From positions 1-64,000 of the forward strand of contig CAWDKV010000004.1 in assembly GCA_963803015.1 (NCBI GenBank): a DNA stretch of 64,000 nucleotides. Direction: 5' to 3'. The notes beneath the pieces are model-generated. The model worked only from the letters and a program-made list of their open reading frames with translations. It did no database searches and was not told where the DNA came from. Below are positions 1 through 11,123 of this stretch, in pieces. The translations under genes and the position numbers were made by a program. Within the stretch, counting starts at the first letter, position 1, and each line of letters starts with the position of its first letter. The stretch is from Berkiella sp963803015 (GTDB lineage: Bacteria > Pseudomonadota > Gammaproteobacteria > Berkiellales > Berkiellaceae).

Positions 1-3000
1 CATCAATATCTGTATCATTCGCTAGCACGCCTGTCGCTTTAGGTACGGTTAAAATCGCATTGGCTGCCACTGTTCCTGTATCTGGATTGGCAACAGGTGG
101 CGTGTTCACCCCTGTGATCGTTATGGTATCGGTTGCTGTGCTCACCCCTCCATGACCATCGCTTACTTGAAAGGTAAAACTATCTGTGCCTGTAAAACCT
201 ACCCCAACATCATCAAAAGCACCATTGGGATTGTAGGTATAGCTACCATCGCTATTCACTTTTAATAAAGCACCCGAAGTCAATGTGATTTGTACACCCA
301 CATTCGCGGCGCTACCATTCACTTCTGATATCGTTAAAACATCGCCAACATCAATATCGGTGGCATTAGCTAATAATCCTGGCGCGGGGACAGTTAAAAT
401 CGCATTTTCAGCTACTATACCTGTATCATCATTAGCAACCGGTGGCGTATTCACCCCGGTAATCGTTATGGTATCGGTAGATGTGCTCAAACCACCATTA
501 CCATCACTCACTTGATAAGTGAAACTATCTGTGGTCGTGCTACCAGCCCCTAGTGTGGGGAATTTCCCATTGGGATTATAGGTATAACTCCCATCCGCAT
601 TCATGGTCAGTAATGCGCCTGATGCTAAGGTTATCTGTGTTCCCACATTTGCTGCACTGCCATTCACTTCTGATACGCGCAACACATCGCCAGCATCAAT
701 ATCTGTATCATTCGCTAGCACGCCTGTCGCTTTAGGTACGGTTAAAATCGCATTGGCTGCCACTGTTCCTGTATCTGGATTGGCAACAGGTGGCGTGTTC
801 ACCCCTGTGATCGTTATGGTATCTGTGGCTGTGCTGACCCCACCATGACCATCACTCACTTGAAAAGTAAAACTATCTGTCCCTGTAAAACCTACCCCAA
901 CATCATCAAAAGCACCATTGGGATTGTAGGTATAGCTACCATCGCTATTCACGGTGAGTAAAGCGCCTGAAGTGAGAGTGATTTGTACACCCACATTCGC
1001 AGCACTGCCATTCACTTCTGATATCGTTAAAACATCGCCAACATCAATATCGGTGGCATTAGCTAATAATCCTGGCGCGGGGACAGTTAAAATCGCATTT
1101 TCAGCTACTATACCTGTATCATCATTAGCAACCGGTGGCGTATTCACCCCGGTAATCGTTATGGTATCGGTAGATGTGCTCAAACCACCATTGCCATCAC
1201 TCACTTGATAAGTGAAACTATCTGTGGTCGTGCTACCAGCCCCTAGTGTGGGGAATTTCCCATTGGGATTATAGGTATAACTCCCATCCGCATTCATTGT
1301 CAGTAATGCGCCTGAAGCTAAGGTTATCTGTGTTCCCACATTCGCCGCACTGCCATTCACTTCTGATACGCGCAACACATCGCCTACATCAATATCTGTA
1401 TCATTCGCTAACACACCAGTCGCTTTAGGTACGGTTAAAATCGCATTAGCTGCCACTGTCCCGGTATCTGGATTGGCAACAGGTGGCGTGTTCACGCCGG
1501 TGATCGTTATGGTATCGGTTGCTGTGCTGACCCCACCATGACCATCACTCACTTGAAAAGTAAAACTATCTGTCCCTGTAAAACCTACCCCAACATCATC
1601 AAAAGCACCATTGGGATTGTAGGTATAGCTACCATCGCTATTCACTTTTAATAAAGCACCCGAAGTCAATGTGATTTGTACGCCAACATTCGCGGCGCTA
1701 CCATTCACTTCTGATATCGTTAAAACATCGCCAACATCAATATCGGTGGCATTAGCTAATAATCCTGGCGCTGCTACCGTTAAAATCGCATTTTCAGCTA
1801 CTATACCTGTATCATCATTAGCAACCGGTGGCGTATTCACCCCGGTAATCGTTATGGTATCGGTAGATGTGCTCAAACCACCATTACCGTCACTTACTTG
1901 ATAGGTGAAACTATCTGTGGTCGTGCTGCCAGCCCCTAAGGTCGGAAATTTTCCATTGGGATTATAGGTATAACTCCCATCCGCATTCATTGTCAGTAAT
2001 GCGCCTGAAGCTAAGGTTATCTGTGTTCCCACATTCGCCGCACTGCCATTCACTTCTGATACGCGCAACACATCGCCAACATCAATGTCTGTATCATTCG
2101 CTAACACACCAGTCGCTTTAGGTACGGTTAAAATCGCATTGGCTGCCACTGTTCCTGTATCTGGATTGGCAACAGGTGGCGTGTTCACGCCGGTAATCGT
2201 TATGGTATCGGTTCCTGTATTAAATGTATTTCCCGGTTCTGATACTTGAAAGGTAAAACTATCTGTCGCGGTAAAACCTACACCAACATCATCAAAAGCA
2301 CCATTGGGATTGTAGGTATAACTACCATCGCTGTTTACAGTCAACAAAGCCCCAGAAGTTAAGCTAATCTGCATCCCAACATTTGTCGCACTGCCATTCA
2401 CTTCCGTCACAGCAATAGCGCCTGGGGCATTGGCGAGTAATCCTGACGCGGCAGGCACACTTAAAATCGCATTTTCAGGTGTCGTCCCATTGTCAACAAG
2501 CGTAGTGGGTGGGGTGTTCGGACCGGTGATCGTTATCGTATCGGTGGCTGTGCTTACCCCTCCGTTACCATCCGTCACTTGATAAGTAAAGCTATCTGTT
2601 GGAAAAGCCCCATTTGAATTATAGGCATAACTACCATCAACATTCATCGTTAACAAAGCACCTGAAGGTAAGGTTATTTGCACCCCTACATTTGCCGCAC
2701 TACCATTCACTTCTGACACTCTTAACACATCACCAACATCAATATCTGTATCATTCGCTAGCACGCCCGTCGCCGCTGGCACGTTTAAAGTTACATATGC
2801 AGCTGCTGTCGCAGTATCATCATTAGCAACAGGTGGTGTGTTCACGCCGGTAATCGTTATGGTATCTGTGGCTGTGCTGACCCCACCATGACCATCACTC
2901 ACTTGAAAAGTAAAACTATCTGTCCCTGTAAAACCTACCCCAACATCATCAAAAGCACCATTGGGATTGTAGGTATAGCTACCATCGCTATTCACGGTGA

Positions 3001-5640
3001 GTAAAGCGCCTGAAGTGAGAGTGATTTGTACACCCACATTCGCAGCACTGCCATTCACTTCTGATATCGTTAAAACATCGCCAACATCAATATCGGTGGC
3101 ATTAGCTAATAATCCTGGCGCGGGGACAGTTAAAATCGCATTTTCAGCTACTATACCTGTATCATCATTAGCAACCGGTGGCGTATTCACCCCGGTAATC
3201 GTTATGGTATCGGTAGATGTGCTCAAACCACCATTACCATCACTCACTTGATAAGTGAAACTATCTGTGGTCGTGCTACCAGCCCCTAGTGTGGGGAATT
3301 TCCCATTGGGATTATAGGTATAACTCCCATCCGCATTCATGGTCAGTAATGCGCCTGATGCTAAGGTTATCTGTGTTCCCACATTTGCTGCACTGCCATT
3401 CACTTCTGATACGCGCAACACATCGCCAGCATCAATATCTGTATCATTCGCTAGCACGCCTGTCGCTTTAGGTACGGTTAAAATCGCATTGGCTGCCACT
3501 GTTCCTGTATCTGGATTGGCAACAGGTGGCGTGTTCACCCCTGTGATCGTTATGGTATCTGTGGCTGTGCTGACCCCACCATGACCATCACTCACTTGAA
3601 AAGTAAAACTATCTGTCCCTGTAAAACCTACCCCAACATCATCAAAAGCACCATTGGGATTGTAGGTATAGCTACCATCGCTATTCACGGTGAGTAAAGC
3701 GCCTGAAGTGAGAGTGATTTGTACACCCACATTCGCAGCACTGCCATTCACTTCTGATATCGTTAAAACATCGCCAACATCAATATCGGTGGCATTAGCT
3801 AATAATCCTGGCGCGGGGACAGTTAAAATCGCATTTTCAGCTACTATACCTGTATCATCATTAGCAACCGGTGGCGTATTCACCCCGGTAATCGTTATGG
3901 TATCGGTAGATGTGCTCAAACCACCATTGCCATCACTCACTTGATAAGTGAAACTATCTGTGGTCGTGCTACCAGCCCCTAGTGTGGGGAATTTCCCATT
4001 GGGATTATAGGTATAACTCCCATCCGCATTCATTGTCAGTAATGCGCCTGAAGCTAAGGTTATCTGTGTTCCCACATTCGCCGCACTGCCATTCACTTCT
4101 GATACGCGCAACACATCGCCTACATCAATATCTGTATCATTCGCTAACACACCAGTCGCTTTAGGTACGGTTAAAATCGCATTAGCTGCCACTGTCCCGG
4201 TATCTGGATTGGCAACAGGTGGCGTGTTCACGCCGGTGATCGTTATGGTATCGGTTGCTGTGCTGACCCCACCATGACCATCACTCACTTGAAAAGTAAA
4301 ACTATCTGTCCCTGTAAAACCTACCCCAACATCATCAAAAGCACCATTGGGATTGTAGGTATAGCTACCATCGCTATTCACTTTTAATAAAGCACCCGAA
4401 GTCAATGTGATTTGTACGCCAACATTCGCGGCGCTACCATTCACTTCTGATATCGTTAAAACATCGCCAACATCAATATCGGTGGCATTAGCTAATAATC
4501 CTGGCGCTGCTACCGTTAAAATCGCATTTTCAGCTACTATACCTGTATCATCATTAGCAACCGGTGGCGTATTCACCCCGGTAATCGTTATGGTATCGGT
4601 AGATGTGCTCAAACCACCATTACCGTCACTTACTTGATAGGTGAAACTATCTGTGGTCGTGCTGCCAGCCCCTAAGGTCGGAAATTTTCCATTGGGATTA
4701 TAGGTATAACTCCCATCCGCATTCATTGTCAGTAATGCGCCTGAAGCTAAGGTTATCTGTGTTCCCACATTCGCCGCACTGCCATTCACTTCTGATACGC
4801 GCAACACATCGCCAACATCAATGTCTGTATCATTCGCTAACACACCAGTCGCTTTAGGTACGGTTAAAATCGCATTGGCTGCCACTGTTCCTGTATCTGG
4901 ATTGGCAACAGGTGGCGTGTTCACGCCGGTGATCGTTATGGTATCGGTTGCTGTGCTGACCCCACCATGACCATCACTCACTTGAAAAGTAAAACTATCT
5001 GTCCCTGTAAAACCTACCCCAACATCATCAAAAGCACCATTGGGATTGTAGGTATAGCTACCATCGCTATTCACGGTGAGTAAAGCGCCTGAAGTGAGAG
5101 TGATTTGTACACCCACATTCGCAGCACTGCCATTCACTTCTGATATCGTTAAAACATCGCCAACATCAATATCGGTGGCATTAGCTAATAATCCTGGCGC
5201 GGGGACAGTTAAAATCGCATTTTCAGCCGTTATAGCTCTATCATCGTGAGCCACAGGTGGTGTATTCACGCCTGTAATTGTAAATTCAACTGATGCTGTA
5301 CTTGTTAAACCTTCTGCAATTTCAGCAACAACATAAGTGACTGTTTCTGTTGCTGATTTTCCCACACCGAGATAATCATAAGCCATGTTAGGATCAAAAA
5401 TTAGGGATCCATCAGCATCAAGAGTAAGAGAGGCACCTGATCCTAAGATAATGGGCACCCCCACTTCCGCAGGTGCGCCTTCTACAGAAACTACTCTTAA
5501 AATATCGCCTGCATTAGGATCTATGTCATTTGCAAGCACGCCCGTTGCAACTGGTACTTTTAACACCGTCGTTGCCGGTGTCGTGTAACTGTCGTTGACG
5601 GCAGTGGGCGGTTGATTGAGAATAATTTTTACATTTAAAG
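1..5640 (-). repeat. Tandem coding repeats, about 345-bp unit, 693-bp dimer, 2736-bp higher-order repeat
   Basis: Two alternating domain types (one with GAFDDVGVGFTGTDSF, one with GKFPTLGAGSTTTDSF) form dimers of 693 bp, seen for example by matching positions 978 and 1671, or 2997 and 3690. On top of this, about 318-2190 recurs at about 3054-4926 with a constant offset of 2736 bp and no difference at the places I compared. One domain near 2190-2850 is a divergent variant. The pattern shows recent segmental amplification inside the gene. Confidence 0.9.
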
Positions 5641-7105
5641 TGGCATTCTCAATACTGCCATCGTTATCTATCAATTGATAAGTGATGGTGTCGGTAACAG
5701 ATCCTAAGCTATCAGGCACTGGCACCGTCTTTGTCGGATCAATTGTATAAATGAAAACGCCATCATTTTTTGTCGATGAATATACCTCAATGGTGCCATA
5801 AGTGGTGGGAGCTGTAATAATGCCGTTAACGCTTGAAATTCCATTGACAAGATTGATTACACCACCATCTGCACCAAAAGTATCACCAACTAAAATATTG
5901 CCTGTCGCGATTTGGCCACTCAGGAAAAATGCTGTTTCGCTTGCCGTCCCTGTTTGATTTACTGCAATTGGATGATCATCATTAATGACAAGTGTTAAAG
6001 TACCACTCGCTTGGTTATTATTATTATCGGTAAATGTAAAGGTAAAAGATAAAGTAGTTGGGATATTATTGGTGTTATGGAAAGGATGCGCAAGCGTATA
6101 GCTATAAGTGAAATCTGCCCTATTTACTACTAATTCATTGCCTGCGGCATCCACTACTGTGATGGTTGTTGCTCCTACCGTAGTTGAACCTCCGGGTAAG
6201 GTAACATTACTCACTGTCCCACCATTTGCCCCAATAAAACTGGGGTTAGAATCGGTTGGGGAGGTAATCAAACTCCCGGTAAGTATATCGGGCACAGTTT
6301 TACCGTTTGAGCCAATATTTTGAATATCTGCTTCTGTCATGGCAGGAGGGGCAAAAGTACCAGCAACAGGACTATCATCTTGCACCACAAAATTTAACTC
6401 GCCTACATTCACGTTCCCTTTTAAATCTGTAAGAGAGTAGACAAATCTGTAAGTAAAATATCTCGTACCGCCAATGACAGTGGTATAGACAGCGGGAAAA
6501 GTAGCGACTAATGTCGGATCAGTTAGGGTAAATACATAATCCCCTAAGATATGACCATTAACGCTGGCTGTGTAAAAAACTAAAGTATTTCCTTCTGGTG
6601 TTTTCAAACTCACTTCACCATGGACACTTCTATTCTCCGAAGATCCTGCTCGAATTGGCAACGCGAAAAAAGCATTAGTGCTGCTTCCTCCGTTTGTATT
6701 AAAGGAAGCTCCCATCGCAAATATGTTACCTGTTGCTTGGTAAAATGGCGGTGCAAAATCTATTGTTCTGGTAGCAATCCCATTCACTATGATGTTAGGG
6801 GTAATAGGTGCTGAACCAATAGGATTAGGTGTCGGTAACGGAGGAGATTGTATGGGATTGACCACAACAGATGCGATAGGTGCGACTGGTGTCGGTACAG
6901 AAATAACTTGCACGGCGTTATCAAAAACGAATGCTTCATTTACCAAATCAATAGAAACGGGCTTATCAATCACCCCACTGTCTCTTGCGGCAAGAGACAT
7001 AGTTACTGAAGAAGAAGTGCCCTCATCAATTGGAATATTCACCAAGGCTTCTAATTCAAGATTTAAAAAATCAGGTTCAGCTTCAACTTCATTCTCTTTA
7101 GGAAG
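1..7105 (-). CDS. Giant tandem-repeat surface adhesin (partial, C-terminus outside window)
   Basis: Minus-strand reading frame with no stop from 7105 to the window edge, about 2370 residues visible. The first part (about 7105-6000) has an acidic Pro-rich stretch and two domains ending in DDSPVAG and NDDHPIAV, as in T1SS-143-type domains of RTX adhesins. From about 5640 onward it is a tandem array of some 16 cadherin/VCBS-like (Big_9) domains of about 115 residues, each with TPPVAN, DTDIDVGDVL, SEVNGSAANVG, NADGSYTYNPNG and TDTITITGVN. Such proteins are normally exported by type I secretion and anchor cells to surfaces or hosts; the C-terminal RTX/secretion signal would lie outside the window. 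The frame continues directly from the 71-codon ORF at 7321-7106, interrupted only by one TAA. The first in-frame ATG after that stop is at 7000 and has no evident ribosome-binding site, so the natural start is probably at 7321. Confidence 0.85.
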
Positions 7106-7321
7106 TTAATCTAATACTTCCAGAAATTCTTTGTCTGTTAACTGTATTAGATTGTAGAAGGAATCAAGGAAAGCCATCAACATTTGTTCATAAGGCAAAA
7201 CGGCATCTTCCGAAGCCAAAAAAACCCTATTCAACACTTCTTGTAGCTTCTCAACCATATCGGTTGGCAGTTCTGCACTCTGTGCCCCAGTTGATACGAA
7301 TTTTACATTTTGAGCTTCCAT
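7106..7321 (-). CDS. N-terminal segment of the giant adhesin, ended by an in-frame TAA
   Basis: 71 codons, ATG at 7321 preceded by a GAGG ribosome-binding site 5 nt upstream. The product is acidic and helical, without a Sec signal peptide, which is normal for the cytoplasmic-side N-terminus of a type I-secreted adhesin. It ends at TAA (7108-7106), yet the same frame continues without any gap into the adhesin. I read it as the true start of the adhesin gene broken by a nonsense codon. A separate small gene is possible but less likely. Confidence 0.6.
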   Translation of the reverse strand: MEAQNVKFVSTGAQSAELPTDMVEKLQEVLNRVFLASEDAVLPYEQMLMAFLDSFYNLIQLTDKEFLEVLD

Positions 7322-7599
7322 TTCTGCCTCTTCTTTCGTGAAATACGACTTAATCTTTCATTCAAAATTATTTATTGGAACAAGGGATTAAGTGTATTTG
7401 GACATCCTTATACTGCACATAAATCTAGTGATTGTGTCACGCAATCGTACTAAAAAAATGATTTCTCCCCTTCTAGTCACCTCTTTTTGGCAAATTTAAA
7501 AATTTCTTTAGGAAAATAATGGATAGTTAAATTTTCCTGTATATTCACTCATCAACTATTATTAATAAGGAGAAAAAGATTTCGCTGGAGAAAAGGATT

Positions 7600-8586
7600 T
7601 TGGGCGCATTAGGACATTTCACAAAGCTCATGCTGGCATCCCTTAGCTGCGTCATCTCCCTATGCTATGCCGGGCCCCATCCAGCTGTTCTGCCAATCTC
7701 TGAGTCTCCTAACCCTAAATCTGAAAAAGCGCAATTGGGCAAGTCACTCTTTTATGACACGCTCTTCTCTCAAAATAAACAGTCATCTTGCGCCAGTTGC
7801 CATGATGTCAGACAAGGTGGCATGGATAGCCTAGCCAAATATAAAGGGATTGATGGAAAAGCAGGCAATCTCAATACCCCCACTATTTTAAATGCCAGTT
7901 TAAATTTTAGGCAATTTTGGGACGGTCGAGCTAAAACATTGCAAGATGCTATTGATGATCACATAGCTAACAAAACCATTTTCAATAACAATTGGCAAAT
8001 TATTCTTGAGAGAATTAAAAAAAATCAACAATACGTTACTTCGTTCCATCGGATGTATGAAGAAGGGTTAAATGAAGTCAATGTTAAAGATGCATTGAGT
8101 TACTATATCAAGAATTTGCTCACGCCAGATTCTGCTTTTGATCGTTATCTGCGCGGTGATAAAAATGCTATGTCCCAAGATGCTTTACGCGGTTATCTCT
8201 TTTTTAAAAAATATGGTTGTATCACCTGCCATCAAGGGCCTTCCCTTGGCGGTAATTTATCTGAAAAAATTGGGATCTACAAAGATTATTATACAGCGCA
8301 AAGTAAAGTGACGATTGCTGATTTAGGGTATTATAATGTCACTAAAAAAGAAGAAGACAAATATGTATTTAAAGTCCCCTCTTTGAGAAATGTCGCCGTA
8401 ACGGCGCCTTACTTTCATGACGGCAGTGTAAAAACTTTAGCCGAAGCTGTCGATTTAATGGGCATTTATCAAAGTGGGCAAAAAATCCCAGCATATGAAA
8501 TTCCATTCATTGTTAAATTCTTGCAATCTTTAACAGGAAGAATTCAGCCAGAATTAGTAGATGGTGAATCCAAGAATGATAAGTAA
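7600..8586 (+). CDS. Di-heme cytochrome c peroxidase / MauG family protein
   Basis: 328 residues from a TTG start (GGAG 9 nt upstream). A Sec signal peptide ends near CYA/GPH. Two c-type heme motifs are visible: CASCH (about residues 65-69) and CITCH (about 206-210). Between and after them are family signatures: LGKSLFYD, TPTILNAS, QFWDGRAKTLQDA, KVPSLRNVA, APYFHDGSVKTLAEAV. Members reduce hydrogen peroxide in the periplasm using electrons from cytochrome c or quinol; MauG-like members oxidise protein side chains instead, and I cannot separate the two here. Length matches the family. It overlaps the next gene by 26 bp, so the two are probably co-transcribed. Confidence 0.9.
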   Translation: MGALGHFTKLMLASLSCVISLCYAGPHPAVLPISESPNPKSEKAQLGKSLFYDTLFSQNKQSSCASCHDVRQGGMDSLAKYKGIDGKAGNLNTPTILNASLNFRQFWDGRAKTLQDAIDDHIANKTIFNNNWQIILERIKKNQQYVTSFHRMYEEGLNEVNVKDALSYYIKNLLTPDSAFDRYLRGDKNAMSQDALRGYLFFKKYGCITCHQGPSLGGNLSEKIGIYKDYYTAQSKVTIADLGYYNVTKKEEDKYVFKVPSLRNVAVTAPYFHDGSVKTLAEAVDLMGIYQSGQKIPAYEIPFIVKFLQSLTGRIQPELVDGESKNDK

Positions 8587-10396
8587 AACAATCAAAAATG
8601 TGATTTCACGTTCTTTTATTGCGATTATCGTACTGGTTATCGTTGCAATCTATTATTTTAGTGAATTGAGGCCTTTTGACTATGAAGGGTATGAAAAGAA
8701 TATTAACTTATTACAAAGATATGATGCAGAGTTGAATGAAGCAATCGTTTTAACCAGGTTCGGTCTTGTTGAATACTACAACCCCATTGACAACGCTGAA
8801 AATGGTGTGCAAAGTGTTTTAAAAACCTTTAAAGAAGAAATAAAAAAACATCCTAATACTACTATTGAGCTTAAATTAAATTCTTTAGAAGATGCCATTA
8901 AAAATAAAGAAGAATTAATCCAAAAATTTAAAAGAATCAACCCCATTTTAACCAATGCCATCAATCAATTCTCAACCATTTTAGCTGAGATTATTGAATC
9001 TCAAGCGAGCGTTCAATTAGTAGAGAGCTGTCTGCAACAAGATTACCGCTATCAGGTGGTTGATCTGATGAACAATCTTTTTCGGGGGATCTTAATTTAT
9101 ATCAGTTTAGGATCGGTAGAGCAGCATGATTCGTTAGTCAGCTTAGTCGACGAAATTCATAATGCTCCACAAAAATTTGACAACCTCGACTTAGCATTAT
9201 CTTATGCCAGTAAAATTTTAGAAATTAAACCACAAATGACTGAATTGGACACAAAACTCTTTGAAGTTCCCATCGTTTCACGATTAAATTCTTTGAACAA
9301 TGCTTACAATACCGTTTTTCAAAATTATATGGCAGACTCTTTTGCTTATCGTATTTTATTATACATTTTAGTATTCTTATTACTTGTCGCCTTACGTTGG
9401 ACTTTTGCTCAACTAAGAGGAACTGTTGATACACTCCATATTGAAGTTGAACGCAAAATTAAAGCTGAAAAAGAACTAGCGAAGATAAATAGGCAGTTAG
9501 AACAACGCGTTGCGGATAGAACACGTGAATTAACCGTGAAAAATTCTGACCTCAATCAAGCCCTGGCCAATTTAAAAGAAGTCCAAGATCAATTAATCAT
9601 TAAAGAAAAAATGGCGTCTGTCGGTATGTTAACAACAGGTATTGCGCATGAAATTAAAAACCCTTTAAATTTTGTCAATAACTTCTCAGATCTCTCTATT
9701 GAACTTGTAGACGAACTCGGCGAAGAGTTAACTGCCAATAAAGATAAAATTCCTGAAAAATCAGTTGGCATCATTGACGATATGTTAAAAGATCTTAAAA
9801 TCATGTGTGGTAAAATTAAAGAGCATGGCGTACGAGCAGATAATATTGTTAAAAACATGTTACTCCATTCGCAAGAAGCCTCCATTGAAAAAAACATTGT
9901 CAACGTTGTTGAGCTCATGAAAGATAATTATCAAATAGCTTTGCAAAGTTTTCGTACTGAACATAAAAACTTTGATGTTAACGTAGAATGGAATATCCCA
10001 GACAAGGTAGATAATATTCTTATTGCACCTCAATCTATTTCTCGTCTATTCGTCTATCTTTTTGATAATGCTTTTTATGCCATGCGCGAAAAGCAAATAA
10101 AAGGGGAACCTGGATATAATCCCACCTTGCAAGTGAGTGTTGCCCAAGACGACAAAAATCTTACTATTAAAATAAGAGATAATGGAGTTGGTATTCCCAA
10201 AAAGATTATCGATAGAATATTTGAACCCTTTTTCACCACCAAGCCAACAGGGAAAGGGAATACGGGGCTTGGGCTCTCTATCTGCTATGATACAGTAGTA
10301 AAGCAACATAAAGGGGAGCTTCGTGTTTATTCCGAAGAGGGAAGCTATACTGAGCTTATTGTAACCCTGCCCTTGACGTCCAGAAAGAGTGAATAA
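8561..10396 (+). CDS. Membrane-bound sensor histidine kinase
   Basis: 611 residues. A first membrane helix lies at about residues 17-33, a periplasmic sensor of about 230 residues with no recognised fold follows, and a second helix is at about 261-282. Then come a coiled coil, the HisKA dimerisation box with HEIKNPLNFV (His at about 363), and an HATPase domain with N-box FDNAFYAM (about 500), DNGVGIP (about 540) and GNTGLGLSI (about 568). All catalytic boxes look intact. No response regulator is adjacent. It is sandwiched between a periplasmic peroxidase and a periplasmic YfiR-like protein, suggesting it senses an envelope or redox signal. An alternative ATG at 8576 would drop five residues. 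Confidence 0.92.
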   Translation: MVNPRMISKTIKNVISRSFIAIIVLVIVAIYYFSELRPFDYEGYEKNINLLQRYDAELNEAIVLTRFGLVEYYNPIDNAENGVQSVLKTFKEEIKKHPNTTIELKLNSLEDAIKNKEELIQKFKRINPILTNAINQFSTILAEIIESQASVQLVESCLQQDYRYQVVDLMNNLFRGILIYISLGSVEQHDSLVSLVDEIHNAPQKFDNLDLALSYASKILEIKPQMTELDTKLFEVPIVSRLNSLNNAYNTVFQNYMADSFAYRILLYILVFLLLVALRWTFAQLRGTVDTLHIEVERKIKAEKELAKINRQLEQRVADRTRELTVKNSDLNQALANLKEVQDQLIIKEKMASVGMLTTGIAHEIKNPLNFVNNFSDLSIELVDELGEELTANKDKIPEKSVGIIDDMLKDLKIMCGKIKEHGVRADNIVKNMLLHSQEASIEKNIVNVVELMKDNYQIALQSFRTEHKNFDVNVEWNIPDKVDNILIAPQSISRLFVYLFDNAFYAMREKQIKGEPGYNPTLQVSVAQDDKNLTIKIRDNGVGIPKKIIDRIFEPFFTTKPTGKGNTGLGLSICYDTVVKQHKGELRVYSEEGSYTELIVTLPLTSRKSE

Positions 10397-10410
10397 ATAC
10401 TGGTAACACC

Positions 10411-11094
10411 ATGAAAATAAAGTTAAAAAATAATTTTATATCATTTCTGAAAAGAGGGTTTTCTACCCTTACGCTGTGTTTCTTTATTTCTTCTACTTCT
10501 CTCGTGGCATCTGATGCTCCCGGTGGCGATATGGGTGCTGGCGCACCTGCAGGAGGGGCCCCAGCAGGACAAGGGGGAGGCGCAGGGCAAGGGGAATTTT
10601 CTGCTGAGTCGAGAGAATATCACCTCAAAGCGGCATTTTTGAGATATGTTGCAAAATTCGTCGAATGGCCAGCAAATGCTATCCCTGTCGATAAAATTAA
10701 TATTTGTATCTTAGGACAAATACCCAACTTCAAAGCAATTAACTCTATCAATGGTAAAGTGGTCAATGATAGGACCATTACTATCAATAAAGTACTAGAA
10801 GCAAATGACGCCAAAGGCGCTTGCCAGATTCTTTTTGTTACCAAAACAGAAGACGATAAAGTCACAACTATTGTCAAAACAGTAACGGGTTTGCCCATAC
10901 TTTCATTTGGAGATATGGAAAATTTTGCACTAAAAGGCGGTAATATGAATTTTTATATTGCGAATAACCGTCTTGGCATTATGATTAACCCGCCATCAGT
11001 AGATAAAGCGAATTTAAAAATAGATCCACGCATGTTAAAAATTGTTACCGTTGTACCGAACGTAGACAACGCGGCTAAACCCGTAGCCAATTAA
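10411..11094 (+). CDS. YfiR-like periplasmic protein (DUF4154 family)
   Basis: 227 residues with a signal peptide (hydrophobic core about residues 15-33). The mature protein begins with a Gly/Ala/Pro-rich linker of about 25 residues, then the YfiR-type domain starting YHLKAAFLRYVAKFVEWP, with NICILGQ, a Cys in CQILFV, LPILSFGDMENFA and NRLGIMINP. In Pseudomonas YfiR is a periplasmic repressor of a diguanylate cyclase; DUF4154 proteins often accompany sensor kinases. It lies 14 bp after the histidine kinase, so I infer that it modulates or partners that kinase. The linker is unusually GC-rich for the neighbourhood. Confidence 0.8.
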   Translation: MKIKLKNNFISFLKRGFSTLTLCFFISSTSLVASDAPGGDMGAGAPAGGAPAGQGGGAGQGEFSAESREYHLKAAFLRYVAKFVEWPANAIPVDKINICILGQIPNFKAINSINGKVVNDRTITINKVLEANDAKGACQILFVTKTEDDKVTTIVKTVTGLPILSFGDMENFALKGGNMNFYIANNRLGIMINPPSVDKANLKIDPRMLKIVTVVPNVDNAAKPVAN

Positions 11095-11123
11095 TATACT
11101 CGAACAAAACTGGAAGAGTAAAA

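Noticed and set aside
285..5588. Many plus-strand ORFs of 60-84 codons with near-identical products
   Set aside because: They are antisense shadows of the minus-strand adhesin repeats; their similarity follows from the tandem repeat and they have no ribosome-binding sites.
1..5600. Regularly spaced repeats that could suggest a CRISPR-like array
   Set aside because: The unit is about 345 bp, translates in one open frame on the minus strand and has no short repeat with unique spacers.
10441..10898. Minus-strand ORFs opposite the yfiR-like gene
   Set aside because: Shadows of a gene with a clear signal peptide and family motifs on the plus strand.
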